NCBI RefSeq assembly: GCF_900111485.1
Contig: NZ_FOIC01000003.1
Span: 62,001 to 126,000 of the forward strand
DNA: 64,000 bases
DNA from: Natrinema hispanicum
GTDB lineage: Archaea > Halobacteriota > Halobacteria > Halobacteriales > Natrialbaceae
Reading direction: 5' to 3'
This document shows positions 8,686-15,366 of this stretch, piece by piece. The notes under the pieces were generated by a model. That model saw only the letters and a program-made list of their open reading frames with translations. It had not been told where the DNA came from and did not search any database. A program made the translations under genes and the position numbers. Numbering within the stretch: position 1 is the stretch's first letter; each line of letters opens with the position of its first letter.

Positions 8686-9153
8686 TCAGGAGTGACGCAC
8701 CGTCTCCGCACCACATTCCTCACAGATGGCAACGAGAGCGTCGCGGTCAGCGGTCGGTTCGATACGGACCAACTGCCGCTCGCCACAGTCAGGACACAGC
8801 CGGCGAATGTCTGTCTCGCCGGTCTCGGCAGGTGCACCGAGTGCGAGCGCCACGACCCGTTCGTCAGTCTCGTTGCGGCCGAGTTGCCATTCGCCGGGCG
8901 CAAAGCGGATCGCTTCCTCCGCGCTGACGGTCACATCACCCTCCTCCGTCTCGAACGTCGCCGTCCCCTCGAGGACGTAGAAGAGTTCTTCCTGGTCAGC
9001 GTGGCGATGATAGCCGAATCCGAAGCTCTCGCCGGGCTCGAGGATGTAGTGATTTACTGCGAGGTGTTCGGCTCCGAGTGCGTTCGAAAGTGAGCGCTTG
9101 CTCTGTGCTGGACTCATCCACCGGTCGACCTCGTTGAGACTAACCCGCTCCAT
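8686..9153 (-). CDS. Cupin with C-terminal zinc ribbon
   Basis: A 155-residue protein. Residues about 30-105 are a single cupin barrel with the metal-site motif GYHRHADQEELFYVLEG and the second motif EAIRFAPGEWQ. Residues about 118-153 form a zinc ribbon with CPDCGE and CEECGAE. The start MERVSLNEVDRW is the only in-frame ATG giving a full cupin. Small cupins often bind metals or act as sensors; the added ribbon suggests nucleic-acid or protein contact, which is inference. No operon partner is seen. Confidence 0.85.
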   Translation of the reverse strand: MERVSLNEVDRWMSPAQSKRSLSNALGAEHLAVNHYILEPGESFGFGYHRHADQEELFYVLEGTATFETEEGDVTVSAEEAIRFAPGEWQLGRNETDERVVALALGAPAETGETDIRRLCPDCGERQLVRIEPTADRDALVAICEECGAETVRHS

Positions 9154-9422
9154 AGGACGCAGTCACACGATGAGGGTAAAGAGACTAGTGGCCAGAAATC
9201 AATGATGGGAGACACCTTTCCCTCGAAGATTGGATTCGCAGACAGCAAATCTATATAGAACACACATGATGTCACTTACACTGGATCTGAAATCAACATC
9301 TGTCTGACTGCTGTCGCTATTTTTTAAAGCCGCCTGTCCGACCCTGTTCTCCTTCTCAGACACAGCACGTGCGGTAAGTCGATGTGGGTTGCCAGCACCT
9401 AGAGTGTGATCTGTTTATTACC
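9154..9422. other. AT-rich intergenic region at the left edge of the accessory island
   Basis: This stretch between the cupin gene and the lipoprotein gene is clearly AT-richer than the flanking core genes (for example CTATATAGAAC near 9251 and ATTTTTTAAAG near 9321). No open frame with coding character was found on either strand. Confidence 0.5.
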
Positions 9423-9430
9423 AATATTTA
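9423..9430 (+). promoter_or_regulatory. TATA box of the lipoprotein gene
   Basis: AATATTTA lies 27-34 nt before the ATG at 9457, the spacing of a leaderless haloarchaeal promoter. This supports the ATG at 9457 rather than an upstream GTG. Confidence 0.55.
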
Positions 9431-9456
9431 ACCAGTAAACAGTGGAAGTTGCTTCT

Positions 9457-10026
9457 ATGATTCGGCGAAACTATCTCGCTGCCAGTGGGTTACTGACAGT
9501 CGGCATTGCGGGGTGTACGAGGGTGAGAGGGGAGACACAACTCACGGCTGACGATGTAGTTGCTGACGATTCGAGCGCCACGCTGCCATTTGAGACCGAT
9601 GGCGAAGACGTACTGAGTATTCAGCTCCAGAAACAGTTCCTCGACGGCGAGAAGCGCGAATACTATCCATTCTACGTTTCTTCGTGGCAACGAGACGGAG
9701 TCCGGTTAGACTCGCTCCGACTCGAATTTCGCTCTCCGCCGTACACGAGTGGCTTCTCACCGGCCGGGATCTCCCTTCAAGCAGACGCCCACGCACACAA
9801 AGCGACGCTCTCTCGAGATGAAGACGATCCATCGACAACCATCTTAAACGTCCTCGAGACGACCGACATCGGCCATGGGAGCGTGGTCGTTCAGTTGCTC
9901 CTGTCTGCAGATCACACACAAGACCCACAAAAACTCTGGATCGGGGCCGAAGCCACACTCTCATCCGACAGTCTTCTTGGAGCCGACTACCGTGCGACTG
10001 GTGACGTTACTGTCGAATTTCCCTGA
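9457..10026 (+). CDS. Putative exported lipoprotein, function unknown
   Basis: A 189-residue protein beginning MIRRNYLAASGLLTVGIAGC: an Arg-Arg pair, a hydrophobic core and a lipobox-like GIAGC, typical of haloarchaeal Tat lipoproteins anchored through the Cys. The mature domain is beta-rich without recognisable catalytic motifs. Codon use is less GC-biased than in the core genes, in line with its position at the start of an accessory island. I do not recognise the family. Confidence 0.7.
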   Translation: MIRRNYLAASGLLTVGIAGCTRVRGETQLTADDVVADDSSATLPFETDGEDVLSIQLQKQFLDGEKREYYPFYVSSWQRDGVRLDSLRLEFRSPPYTSGFSPAGISLQADAHAHKATLSRDEDDPSTTILNVLETTDIGHGSVVVQLLLSADHTQDPQKLWIGAEATLSSDSLLGADYRATGDVTVEFP

Positions 10027-10066
10027 CAGGCGACAGATTATTCATCCGCGTCTACCGTCGCTCTTA

Positions 10067-10096
10067 GACACCGCGTTCGCGGTAACTACGGATGCG
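10067..10096. repeat. Accessory-island repeat, copy A (contains a 14-bp palindrome)
   Basis: The 30 bp from GACACCGCGTTCGCGGTAAC onward match 11985-12014 at 25 of 30 positions. At 10070-10083 it contains the perfect palindrome ACCGCGTTCGCGGT. It lies just upstream of the DUF7344 regulator gene. Confidence 0.5.
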
Positions 10097-10131
10097 AACC
10101 CACGGCTCATTTTGGCCCAACCATTTACTGT

Positions 10132-10476
10132 ATGGATATTGGCTGCAAATCTGTGAACCAGTCAACTGATTGGGAGACCATGATGACTGTCCTCGCCGAC
10201 CGGAGCCGTCGTCGTTTATTAATGAACCTAATCGAACACAATCCACAAGAAGAGAGGGTGAATATCCCAGAGGGCGTTCAGATTGGTGAAGAGGAATTAG
10301 AAGTCTTACAAACAGAGTTTGTCCATAACCATCTTCCAAAATTGGAGGAAGAGGGGTATATTAGGTGGAAAAGAGACTCGCACGAAGTAGTCAAAGGTCC
10401 CAAATTTGACGAGATTCGGCCCTTACTTGAATTAATCTCTAACCACCGGAATGAACTTCCAGACGGGTGGATTTGA
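10132..10476 (+). CDS. DUF7344-type winged-helix regulator
   Basis: A 114-residue protein with the LADRSRRRLLMNLIE helix and the HNHLPKLEEEGYIRW recognition helix/wing typical of ArsR-like winged-helix proteins. It matches the haloarchaeal family I know as DUF7344. A second possible start is the ATG at 10180, which would keep the whole HTH. It is probably a local transcriptional regulator in the accessory island; targets are unknown. Codon use is AT-richer than core genes. Confidence 0.75.
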   Translation: MDIGCKSVNQSTDWETMMTVLADRSRRRLLMNLIEHNPQEERVNIPEGVQIGEEELEVLQTEFVHNHLPKLEEEGYIRWKRDSHEVVKGPKFDEIRPLLELISNHRNELPDGWI

Positions 10477-10643
10477 CCGTGATTAGATCTAGCCAATAAC
10501 ACCCACTCTTATTTTCAACCGATAATATCCAATCCGATACGCTTGCTCTTCTGGTGCGAACCTACGATGAGTACACCTGTATACTAACGTCCCGTATTCA
10601 TATAAAATAGTATACCTTACGCAACTTCTGTTGAAATATGACC

Positions 10644-10651
10644 TTTGTAAC
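10644..10651. repeat. Target-site duplication, left copy
   Basis: TTTGTAAC directly abuts the left end of the IS5-type element and is repeated exactly at 11592-11599 on the other side. Eight bp is the duplication length known for the ISH1 subgroup of IS5. Confidence 0.9.
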
Positions 10652-11591
10652 GGCTCTGTTGAATCGCTGTAAGGCGGTGGGTTTCACTGTTTGATGGCAC
10701 GCTTGATGTTGTAGACGACACACATCAGGGTGGCTTCACGGAACTCTCGATACCAGGTACGCGCTCGCACGGCGTAGCCGAGCGAGCGCTTGACGGCTGA
10801 GTTGACGGTTTCGGTCATTGACCGCTGAGCATACCGATCTTCATCAATACGAGCGTTGTGCGCGTGATCGTACGGCGCGAAGATCCGGTGTTTGATCAGC
10901 GGTCGAATGTCGAGTTCACGGAGTCGTTCTCGGAGTTGTTGCTTGTCATAGCCTTTGTCAGCAGCAAGCGACCGCAGATCGCCCGCATTCCGGCGGGCGA
11001 TCTGCTCACAAAGATCCGCGTCACTGCCTTCTAATGTCGTCGAACAGTGAAGGTCGAGTACAGCCTGCGTTGCTGTATCGACGAGCTTTGTGACTTTGAG
11101 CGTCTGGACGCGATAATTCGTTCGCTGGCAGTAGTGGCGGCTCGCACGATCTCGTTCGTAGAATGTTGCGTCGATAGCAGCGTGTTCGGATGGATCGTGT
11201 AGCTGCGCCGACTGGCGCAGCAACACTCGACAGACGCTCATGCTGATCCGATCGAACGCCTTACACAACGTGGATGGCGAGGGGAGATCGGCCGCGCTGA
11301 GGCCGATCTCCCCGGTTATTTGTGGCATCTCCTTGAGCAGGTCAATCGTCATTCGGTAGGACGCATCGAGGTAAATCCGCAGACAGTGCAGGGAAACAAG
11401 GGCATAGTCGGCGAATCCGCCGCCACCTTCCGGGGCGGCGGATTCGTCTCCATCGCCAGTAACGTTTTGAGCAATCGGCACAACTGCCTCAATGAAGCGG
11501 GAGATTTGGGTCATGGACAACTCGACTCTTCCGCTTCAACTCCTTTGATTTAGCGACCTATCCCGACGCCGTCTAGTGATTCAACACAGCC
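10652..11591 (-). mobile_element. IS5-family (ISH1-type) insertion sequence, complete
   Basis: A 940-bp element. Left end GGCTCTGTTGAATCGCT (10652-10668) and the complement of the right end, GGCTGTGTTGAATCACT (11591 down to 11575), form 17-bp terminal inverted repeats with two mismatches. It is flanked by an exact 8-bp duplication TTTGTAAC and carries one intact transposase gene. Nothing suggests decay, so it is probably a recent insertion into the island. Confidence 0.95.
10684..11514 (-). CDS. IS5-family DDE transposase
   Basis: A 276-residue transposase filling the element. The catalytic triad is visible: Asp in AIDATFYERD, Asp in LAADKGYDKQQL, and Glu in the signature Y-(2)-R-(3)-E-(6)-K, seen as YAQRSMTETVNSAVK. 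A TTG at 11520 could be an alternative start. The frame is intact, so it is likely active. Neither programmed frameshifting nor a second frame is needed. Confidence 0.95.
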   Translation of the reverse strand: MTQISRFIEAVVPIAQNVTGDGDESAAPEGGGGFADYALVSLHCLRIYLDASYRMTIDLLKEMPQITGEIGLSAADLPSPSTLCKAFDRISMSVCRVLLRQSAQLHDPSEHAAIDATFYERDRASRHYCQRTNYRVQTLKVTKLVDTATQAVLDLHCSTTLEGSDADLCEQIARRNAGDLRSLAADKGYDKQQLRERLRELDIRPLIKHRIFAPYDHAHNARIDEDRYAQRSMTETVNSAVKRSLGYAVRARTWYREFREATLMCVVYNIKRAIKQ

Positions 11592-11599
11592 TTTGTAAC
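11592..11599. repeat. Target-site duplication, right copy
   Basis: TTTGTAAC follows the right terminal inverted repeat and is identical to 10644-10651. Confidence 0.9.
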
Positions 11600-11660
11600 A
11601 CAGTGTGTGAATGAGCACTGCGTTTATCATGCGAGTCGTTGCTTCTGCTACTGTGAGAAT

Positions 11661-11903
11661 ATGGCGTTGCCCATAATTGGCCGGATCATAGATTTCTTTA
11701 CTAAGTCAGAGTCATCGGTGGAGAGTCAAAAGCCGAATTCTGACAAGAGTTCCTCTACTGACCTCTATACGTGCTCAGACTGTAAGATCACATACATTAA
11801 GAATGACATGGTCGTGTGTCCGAAATGCGGTGAAACCGTTGAACAGACCCCATCATTCGCTGATTTAGGTATCGATCCCAAGAGAAAACCGAAATCTCAG
11901 TAA
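11661..11903 (+). CDS. Small zinc-ribbon protein with amphipathic N-terminus
   Basis: An 80-residue protein. It begins MALPIIGRIIDFFTKSE, a likely amphipathic membrane-associating helix, followed by a Ser-rich linker and a C-terminal zinc ribbon with CSDCK and CPKCGE. The ATG at 11661 is chosen because the Cys-rich codons upstream do not fit the domain. It lies 70 bp right of the IS element, whose insertion may have separated it from its original upstream DNA. Function is unknown. Confidence 0.6.
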   Translation: MALPIIGRIIDFFTKSESSVESQKPNSDKSSSTDLYTCSDCKITYIKNDMVVCPKCGETVEQTPSFADLGIDPKRKPKSQ

Positions 11904-11932
11904 AGAAGTAACCGCCACGGCAGCTACTTGCT

Positions 11933-12014
11933 CTGTACTTACTGCTAACCCGAGATCGCCAGTCCGATCCTCTCCGATTTCTCGGACACCGCGCTCGTGG
12001 TAACGACAGCTGCG
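11933..12014. repeat. Accessory-island repeat, copy B
   Basis: The first 55 bp (CTGTACTTACTGCTAAC...) match 12497-12551 at about 41 of 55 positions. The last 30 bp match 10067-10096 at 25 of 30. It lies downstream of the zinc-ribbon gene and upstream of the small membrane protein gene, with no open frame of coding quality. Confidence 0.55.
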
Positions 12015-12056
12015 TACTATCCGAACAGGATATGAAATGTTGAATTTCATAAGGGA

Positions 12057-12065
12057 TTTAATATT
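12057..12065 (+). promoter_or_regulatory. TATA box of the small membrane protein gene
   Basis: TTTAATATT lies about 20-27 nt before the ATG at 12084, fitting a leaderless transcript. Confidence 0.5.
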
Positions 12066-12083
12066 GAGTGACAACAACGGAAT

Positions 12084-12305
12084 ATGGGTGTTGCCACCCT
12101 CCAAGAAAAGACTCCACGGGCGACTGTCCCCATAATTATCGTGCTTTTTGTTAGCAGCCTCTTGTACGCCGTACTCACATCGACAGCGCTGTTTGCATTG
12201 CTCGTCTTTTGGGGTGGGCTATTCTCGATCGGAATCGGGCTCGTTGCTGTCTCTCTGCTTTACCGGCTTGTACTGGCAGTCGAACGTATCGCGGACAGTC
12301 AATAA
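12084..12305 (+). CDS. Small two-span membrane protein
   Basis: A 73-residue protein with two hydrophobic segments, about residues 14-34 (VPIIIVLFVSSLLYAVL) and 37-64 (LFALLVFWGGLFSIGIGLVA), and a short charged C-terminus. No family is recognised. A promoter at the right distance and the clean membrane topology support it as a real gene. Confidence 0.55.
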   Translation: MGVATLQEKTPRATVPIIIVLFVSSLLYAVLTSTALFALLVFWGGLFSIGIGLVAVSLLYRLVLAVERIADSQ

Positions 12306-12682
12306 AATACCTAAAAACGCTCCTTCAACCGATACTTCGGATCAAAATGAACTTATCCCTGTCTTAATCGAAGACCCAAGAAAAGCTGATAAGTGTGTGT
12401 TTTCCCATGAAATGCAACAGGTGGTGAGCTACATACAAAGTTGGTCCTTGCTCTCGAGGATTCTTACGTCCATCCAGGAGACGCTCAATAACTCGCTTGT
12501 ACTTATTGCTAACTCGAAATTATCTGTCCGATCCTATGCGAGTTCTTGAATATCTATCTCCGATCCGTGAGTAGCTCTCGAACATAGACATTCACCGTGA
12601 ATACCAACTGAGGACTGTCAGACTTACCAACATTGCCAAAGAAGGCGAACAGACGATGCCAATTGCAGTCGATAGATAGACC
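12306..12682. other. Intergenic region without a convincing gene
   Basis: A stretch of 377 bp between the small membrane protein and the HTH-10 gene. It contains a degenerate repeat copy at 12497-12551. A frame open to 12549 runs through it but begins inside the preceding membrane protein gene and lacks haloarchaeal codon bias. Confidence 0.5.
12497..12551. repeat. Accessory-island repeat, copy C
   Basis: A 55-bp segment (TTGTACTTATTGCTAACTC...) related to 11933-11987, including a shared GTCCGATCCT. See the corresponding finding. Confidence 0.5.
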
Positions 12683-13339
12683 ATGTTACTCGCGACGTTT
12701 CAGCTGGAAACAAGCGCCATTTCTCTCGAGGAGACCTTCGAACGGTTACCAAACCTTGAAATTGAGGCCGAGCAGATCGCTGCTCACAGCACCAAATGGA
12801 CGATGCCCTGTCTCTGGATGACCAATGTCGAGCAGTCACGCATCAATAATGCACTGATGAAGGATCCGTCAGTCGATTCCATCGTTGAGGATAAGGGATT
12901 CGAAGACGAGTGCTTTTATCAGGTTCAGTGGAGCGACAATGTGGAAGACCGAATTGATGCCTATCTTGGGACAGGAGGAACGATTCTTCACGCAGAAGCT
13001 ACCGCTGATGGATGGCGAGTGCGGATTCGGTTTGGGACTCGCGATCAGTTCGACGTATTTCGCGAGAGAATGGCTGATCGAGGGTGTGAATACACACTGA
13101 TAGGATTGAGCCAACCAAATGAGCCTCGTCATATGGGCGGACAGTTGACTGCAGCCCAGCGCGAGGCCCTCAGCGCAGCCAAAGAACATGGCTACTACGA
13201 GGTTCCGCGCAAGGTCTCGACTCGAGACCTCGCAGACGAACTTGATATGTCCCATCAAAACCTCTCAGAGTTGCTTCGACGAGCGACCAGTAAACTCATC
13301 GACGAAACACTCACTATATCAGCCGGTAGGAAGGAGTAG
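12683..13339 (+). CDS. HTH-10 family (Bat-like) transcriptional regulator
   Basis: A 218-residue protein. Residues about 1-150 are the Bat-type N-terminal sensor-like region without PAS/GAF motifs. Residues about 155-210 form the HTH-10 domain: LTAAQREALSAAKEHGYYEVP, then STRDLADELDMSHQNLSELLRRAT as helix-turn-helix. This family controls many haloarchaeal genes, including bacterioopsin. It lies in the accessory island with HalOD1 and DUF7344 proteins, so it may regulate local genes; that is inference. Confidence 0.88.
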   Translation: MLLATFQLETSAISLEETFERLPNLEIEAEQIAAHSTKWTMPCLWMTNVEQSRINNALMKDPSVDSIVEDKGFEDECFYQVQWSDNVEDRIDAYLGTGGTILHAEATADGWRVRIRFGTRDQFDVFRERMADRGCEYTLIGLSQPNEPRHMGGQLTAAQREALSAAKEHGYYEVPRKVSTRDLADELDMSHQNLSELLRRATSKLIDETLTISAGRKE

Positions 13340-13421
13340 ACATCCAACTCACCGATCCCTATTTAAAAAGGTGCCAGGGAAAGCCCTACCCTCATCATCC
13401 TAACCTGTCTATAAAACAGTA

Positions 13422-13682
13422 ATGAACACGGATGCTGACCAAATCACGATTGACGCCACGTCAAGCCCCAGCGAATCGATTGTTATGGAAATCGCCAAGC
13501 GAGATAATACAAGTCCATTTGAGATGCAGCCGCTGTATGAGGTGATTGATCCAGAGGCGCTTGATACACTCTTCAAAAGAGGAATGAAAGGAGATGTGAT
13601 GTTTGAATACGCTGGATATGAGGTAACTGTCACCGGGAGTACCTCTAATGAGATACTACTGTCTGGAGCAGATGGCGAATGA
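13422..13682 (+). CDS. HalOD1 output-domain protein
   Basis: An 86-residue protein matching the HalOD1 family: SIVMEIAKRDNTSPFEMQPL near residue 19, then YEVIDPEALDTLF and a C-terminal FEYAGYEVTVTG. HalOD1 is predicted to be an output module in haloarchaeal signalling, often encoded as a stand-alone protein. The position beside an HTH-10 regulator fits a local regulatory set. Confidence 0.85.
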   Translation: MNTDADQITIDATSSPSESIVMEIAKRDNTSPFEMQPLYEVIDPEALDTLFKRGMKGDVMFEYAGYEVTVTGSTSNEILLSGADGE

Positions 13683-13903
13683 GTGAGACAAGCGGAGCAC
13701 AGCTACGCTGTGAGGTTTGTGGGTGGAAAATATCGATTGACGAGGATACCGACTCAACAGACGCAAGTTGTTTGGCTATCGACCATTTTCTGAAAACAGA
13801 TCATACACCCATTAGAAAACAGAATTTGACTGTAGTATAGGGCCCAATTCGTGACTACAACGCTCAGTTTGTTCCGGTTTCTCACGTCTCAGCTTCCCGA
13901 AAG
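13683..13903. other. Convergent intergenic gap with a short hairpin
   Basis: A gap of 221 bp between the convergent HalOD1 and AbrB-like genes. At 13698-13712 CACAGC-TAC-GCTGTG is a perfect 6-bp stem with a 3-nt loop, possibly involved in transcription ending. No gene is visible. Confidence 0.4.
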
Positions 13904-14080
13904 TCATTTGGGTTGATTACGGACACCCCCCCACGTCCCCGTATCCATCCGTGTCACCCGCACTGGCTGATCCTTCACGTTGCCCTCGTCGTCGACCAAT
14001 CCAAGCGCCCGAAGCTCGCTTTTCGGGAGCACAACACCGCCCGACGTACGACCAACCTGTGTCAACTGATGGATCAGCAT
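13904..14080 (-). CDS. Small AbrB/SpoVT-like protein
   Basis: A 58-residue protein. It begins MLIHQLTQVGRTSGGVVLPK, continues SELRALGLVDDEGNV and ends in a basic-acidic DQPVRVTRMDTGTW segment. The G-R-x-x-G-x-V-(L/I)-P-K-x-x-(L/R) pattern followed by a short helix is the swapped-hairpin fold of AbrB/MazE-type DNA-binding proteins. A minus-strand TATA-like GGTTAAAC lies at 14109-14116, about 30-36 nt before the ATG, which supports a real transcript. No partner toxin gene is next to it. The family is inferred from the motif only. Confidence 0.55.
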   Translation of the reverse strand: MLIHQLTQVGRTSGGVVLPKSELRALGLVDDEGNVKDQPVRVTRMDTGTWGGVRNQPK

Positions 14081-14108
14081 GGCTACGTTTTCAACTGATG
14101 CTGAATCT

Positions 14109-14116
14109 GTTTAACC
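14109..14116 (-). promoter_or_regulatory. TATA-like element of the AbrB-like gene
   Basis: GGTTAAAC on the minus strand, about 30-36 nt upstream of the start at 14080, the usual archaeal spacing. Confidence 0.4.
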
Positions 14117-14185
14117 AGTGGTCTCACCAGTACGAGACGGTGATATTCCCGAACACAATCACTTGCTCGAGCGACCCATCTGAGC

Positions 14186-14284
14186 ATGGGTGCAGACAAC
14201 CTGATACCGATTGACAAGAAGCTTCCCGACGAGGTCTACCATGACCGGAATCTCCTCGCGATCACCTTCGCGAGGGCAATGTGA
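14186..14284 (+). pseudogene. 32-codon frame, possible gene remnant
   Basis: An ATG-to-TGA frame reading MGADNLIPIDKKLPDEVYHD at the start and LLAITFARAM at the end. It has protein-like composition and haloarchaeal codon use over its whole length but stops abruptly just left of the tRNA-Ala 3'-end copies. It may be the 5' end of a gene truncated by recombination at this site, or a real mini-gene. No family is recognised. Confidence 0.3.
14254..14275. other. Hairpin CCTCGCG...CGCGAGG
   Basis: A perfect 7-bp stem with an 8-nt loop. It overlaps the end of the 32-codon frame. Its role is unknown. Confidence 0.4.
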
Positions 14285-14319
14285 CTGAGCGGAGAGCTCG
14301 AACTGTCAAAACAGAGGCA

Positions 14320-14373
14320 TGGACTCGCCGGGACTGAGCAAACGCGAAGCGATTGCGATGTACGGCGAGTCCA
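14320..14373. repeat. Extra copies of the tRNA-Ala 3' end, in inverted orientation
   Basis: TGGACTCGCCGGGA at 14320-14333 equals the first 14 bp of the tRNA 3' end at 14404-14417. Its first 11 bp also recur inverted as CGGCGAGTCCA at 14363-14373. The two copies could fold as an 11-bp stem downstream of the tRNA transcript, or be remnants of an attachment site. Confidence 0.6.
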
Positions 14374-14403
14374 CGACTGAACGAGCGAAGTGACGCGAAG
14401 AAG

Positions 14404-14475
14404 TGGACTCGCCGGGATTTGAACCCGGGGCCTCTTCCTTGCGAAGGAAGCGATCTGCCACTGATCTACGAGCCC
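14404..14475 (-). tRNA. tRNA-Ala (anticodon CGC)
   Basis: A 72-nt cloverleaf on the minus strand. The acceptor stem GGGCTCG pairs with CGAGTCC (one G-U), and the discriminator base is A. The anticodon stem CTTCC/GGAAG encloses TTCGCAA with CGC at positions 34-36. The T arm has GGTTCAAATCC. The terminal CCA is not encoded. No intron is present. It marks the right edge of the AT-richer accessory island. Confidence 0.95.
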
Positions 14476-14589
14476 TCGCACGTTCCTATCCGTGGTTTCT
14501 ATTTGAGGCTTGTGTTTCGGAGCCGACTCGAGACAGCGAACCATGGTGGCCACTCAAGACAATTGCACATCGCAGTGCGCCGCGAGTGG

Positions 14590-15273
14590 TTACGAACCGA
14601 CGGCAAGCACGCGAGCGCGGCCGGCGAGTGCACCGACCAGAAAGCCGGCGAAGTGAGCGAGCACGGCGACGCCGGGTGAGGCGGTCGCAAGCGTGAGCGC
14701 GACTGCGAGCCCGACGAACACGAGCGCCGACAGCCAGTTCGGGACGTCGACGAGCGAGGCGAGGCCGCTCGAGAGCCGGTTCGACGCGACGAGATAGCCC
14801 AGGAGTGCGAAGACGGCACCGCTGGCACCGAGGACGCCGGCTGTTGGCGCGACGGGGACGATTGGGAGCGCGGCAAGCGTCCCCGTCAGAACGAGCTGGG
14901 CGACGCCGGCGATCGCGCCGGCGATCGCAAAGAAGACGTGAAAGCGAAGCCGCGTGGTCGCCCGCGCGACCGGCCAGCCGAAGACGAGCAAGGCGAGGCT
15001 GTTCGAGAGCAGGTGGCCGAAACCGCTGTGGGCGTAGACGCTCGTGACGATCGTCCACGGGTTGGTCGCCAGCGGCGGCGCGAGGACGAACAGCGTGCCC
15101 ATCACGCCTGCAAAGGCCGTGAGTCCCTGGACGACGAAAACGAGCACGAAGACGACGAGGAGCTCGAGGATCGGACTCGGGCTCCCCGCCGCAGCGGGTG
15201 GCTGCTCGCCAGCGCTGGGAGTGGACCGGCGGGGAGTCGAGGACTGCGTTCGGGACCGCGAGCGCCGTACCAT
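14590..15273 (-). CDS. Rhomboid-family intramembrane serine protease
   Basis: A 227-residue membrane protein with about six hydrophobic spans after a basic, disordered N-terminus. Signature elements are HSGFGHLLSN (residues 82-91), the catalytic GASGAVFAL with Ser151, and the last-helix AHFAGFLVGALAG with His207, forming the Ser-His dyad. Rhomboids cleave transmembrane segments of substrate proteins. The start MVRRSRSRTQ at 15273 is preferred to upstream ATGs because they would add unconserved sequence overlapping the thiD promoter. It is divergent from thiD-thiN. Confidence 0.92.
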   Translation of the reverse strand: MVRRSRSRTQSSTPRRSTPSAGEQPPAAAGSPSPILELLVVFVLVFVVQGLTAFAGVMGTLFVLAPPLATNPWTIVTSVYAHSGFGHLLSNSLALLVFGWPVARATTRLRFHVFFAIAGAIAGVAQLVLTGTLAALPIVPVAPTAGVLGASGAVFALLGYLVASNRLSSGLASLVDVPNWLSALVFVGLAVALTLATASPGVAVLAHFAGFLVGALAGRARVLAVGS

Positions 15274-15352
15274 ACGAACGAATACATCCCGAGCGCCAAA
15301 AGGCTCCGTCCTTGCCGAGAGGGGGACCATCATGGCTTAGTACAACCGCGGA

Positions 15353-15366
15353 ATACGATATCGTAT
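15353..15366. promoter_or_regulatory. 14-bp perfect palindrome over the thiD-thiN start codon
   Basis: ATACGATATCGTAT is a perfect palindrome ending inside the ATG at 15365. A weak TATA-like CTTAGTAC sits about 25 nt before the ATG, so the palindrome would cover the transcription start of a leaderless mRNA. It is well placed to be an operator; the regulator is not known from the window. Confidence 0.55.

Noticed and set aside
12148-12549. A 133-codon plus-strand frame covering the end of the small membrane protein gene
   Set aside because: It overlaps the membrane protein in another frame, lacks haloarchaeal codon preference, and includes a repeat segment.
13913-14214. Plus-strand frames of 60-90 codons in the region of the AbrB-like gene
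   Set aside because: They are antisense to the AbrB-like minus-strand gene, which has the better motif and a TATA element.
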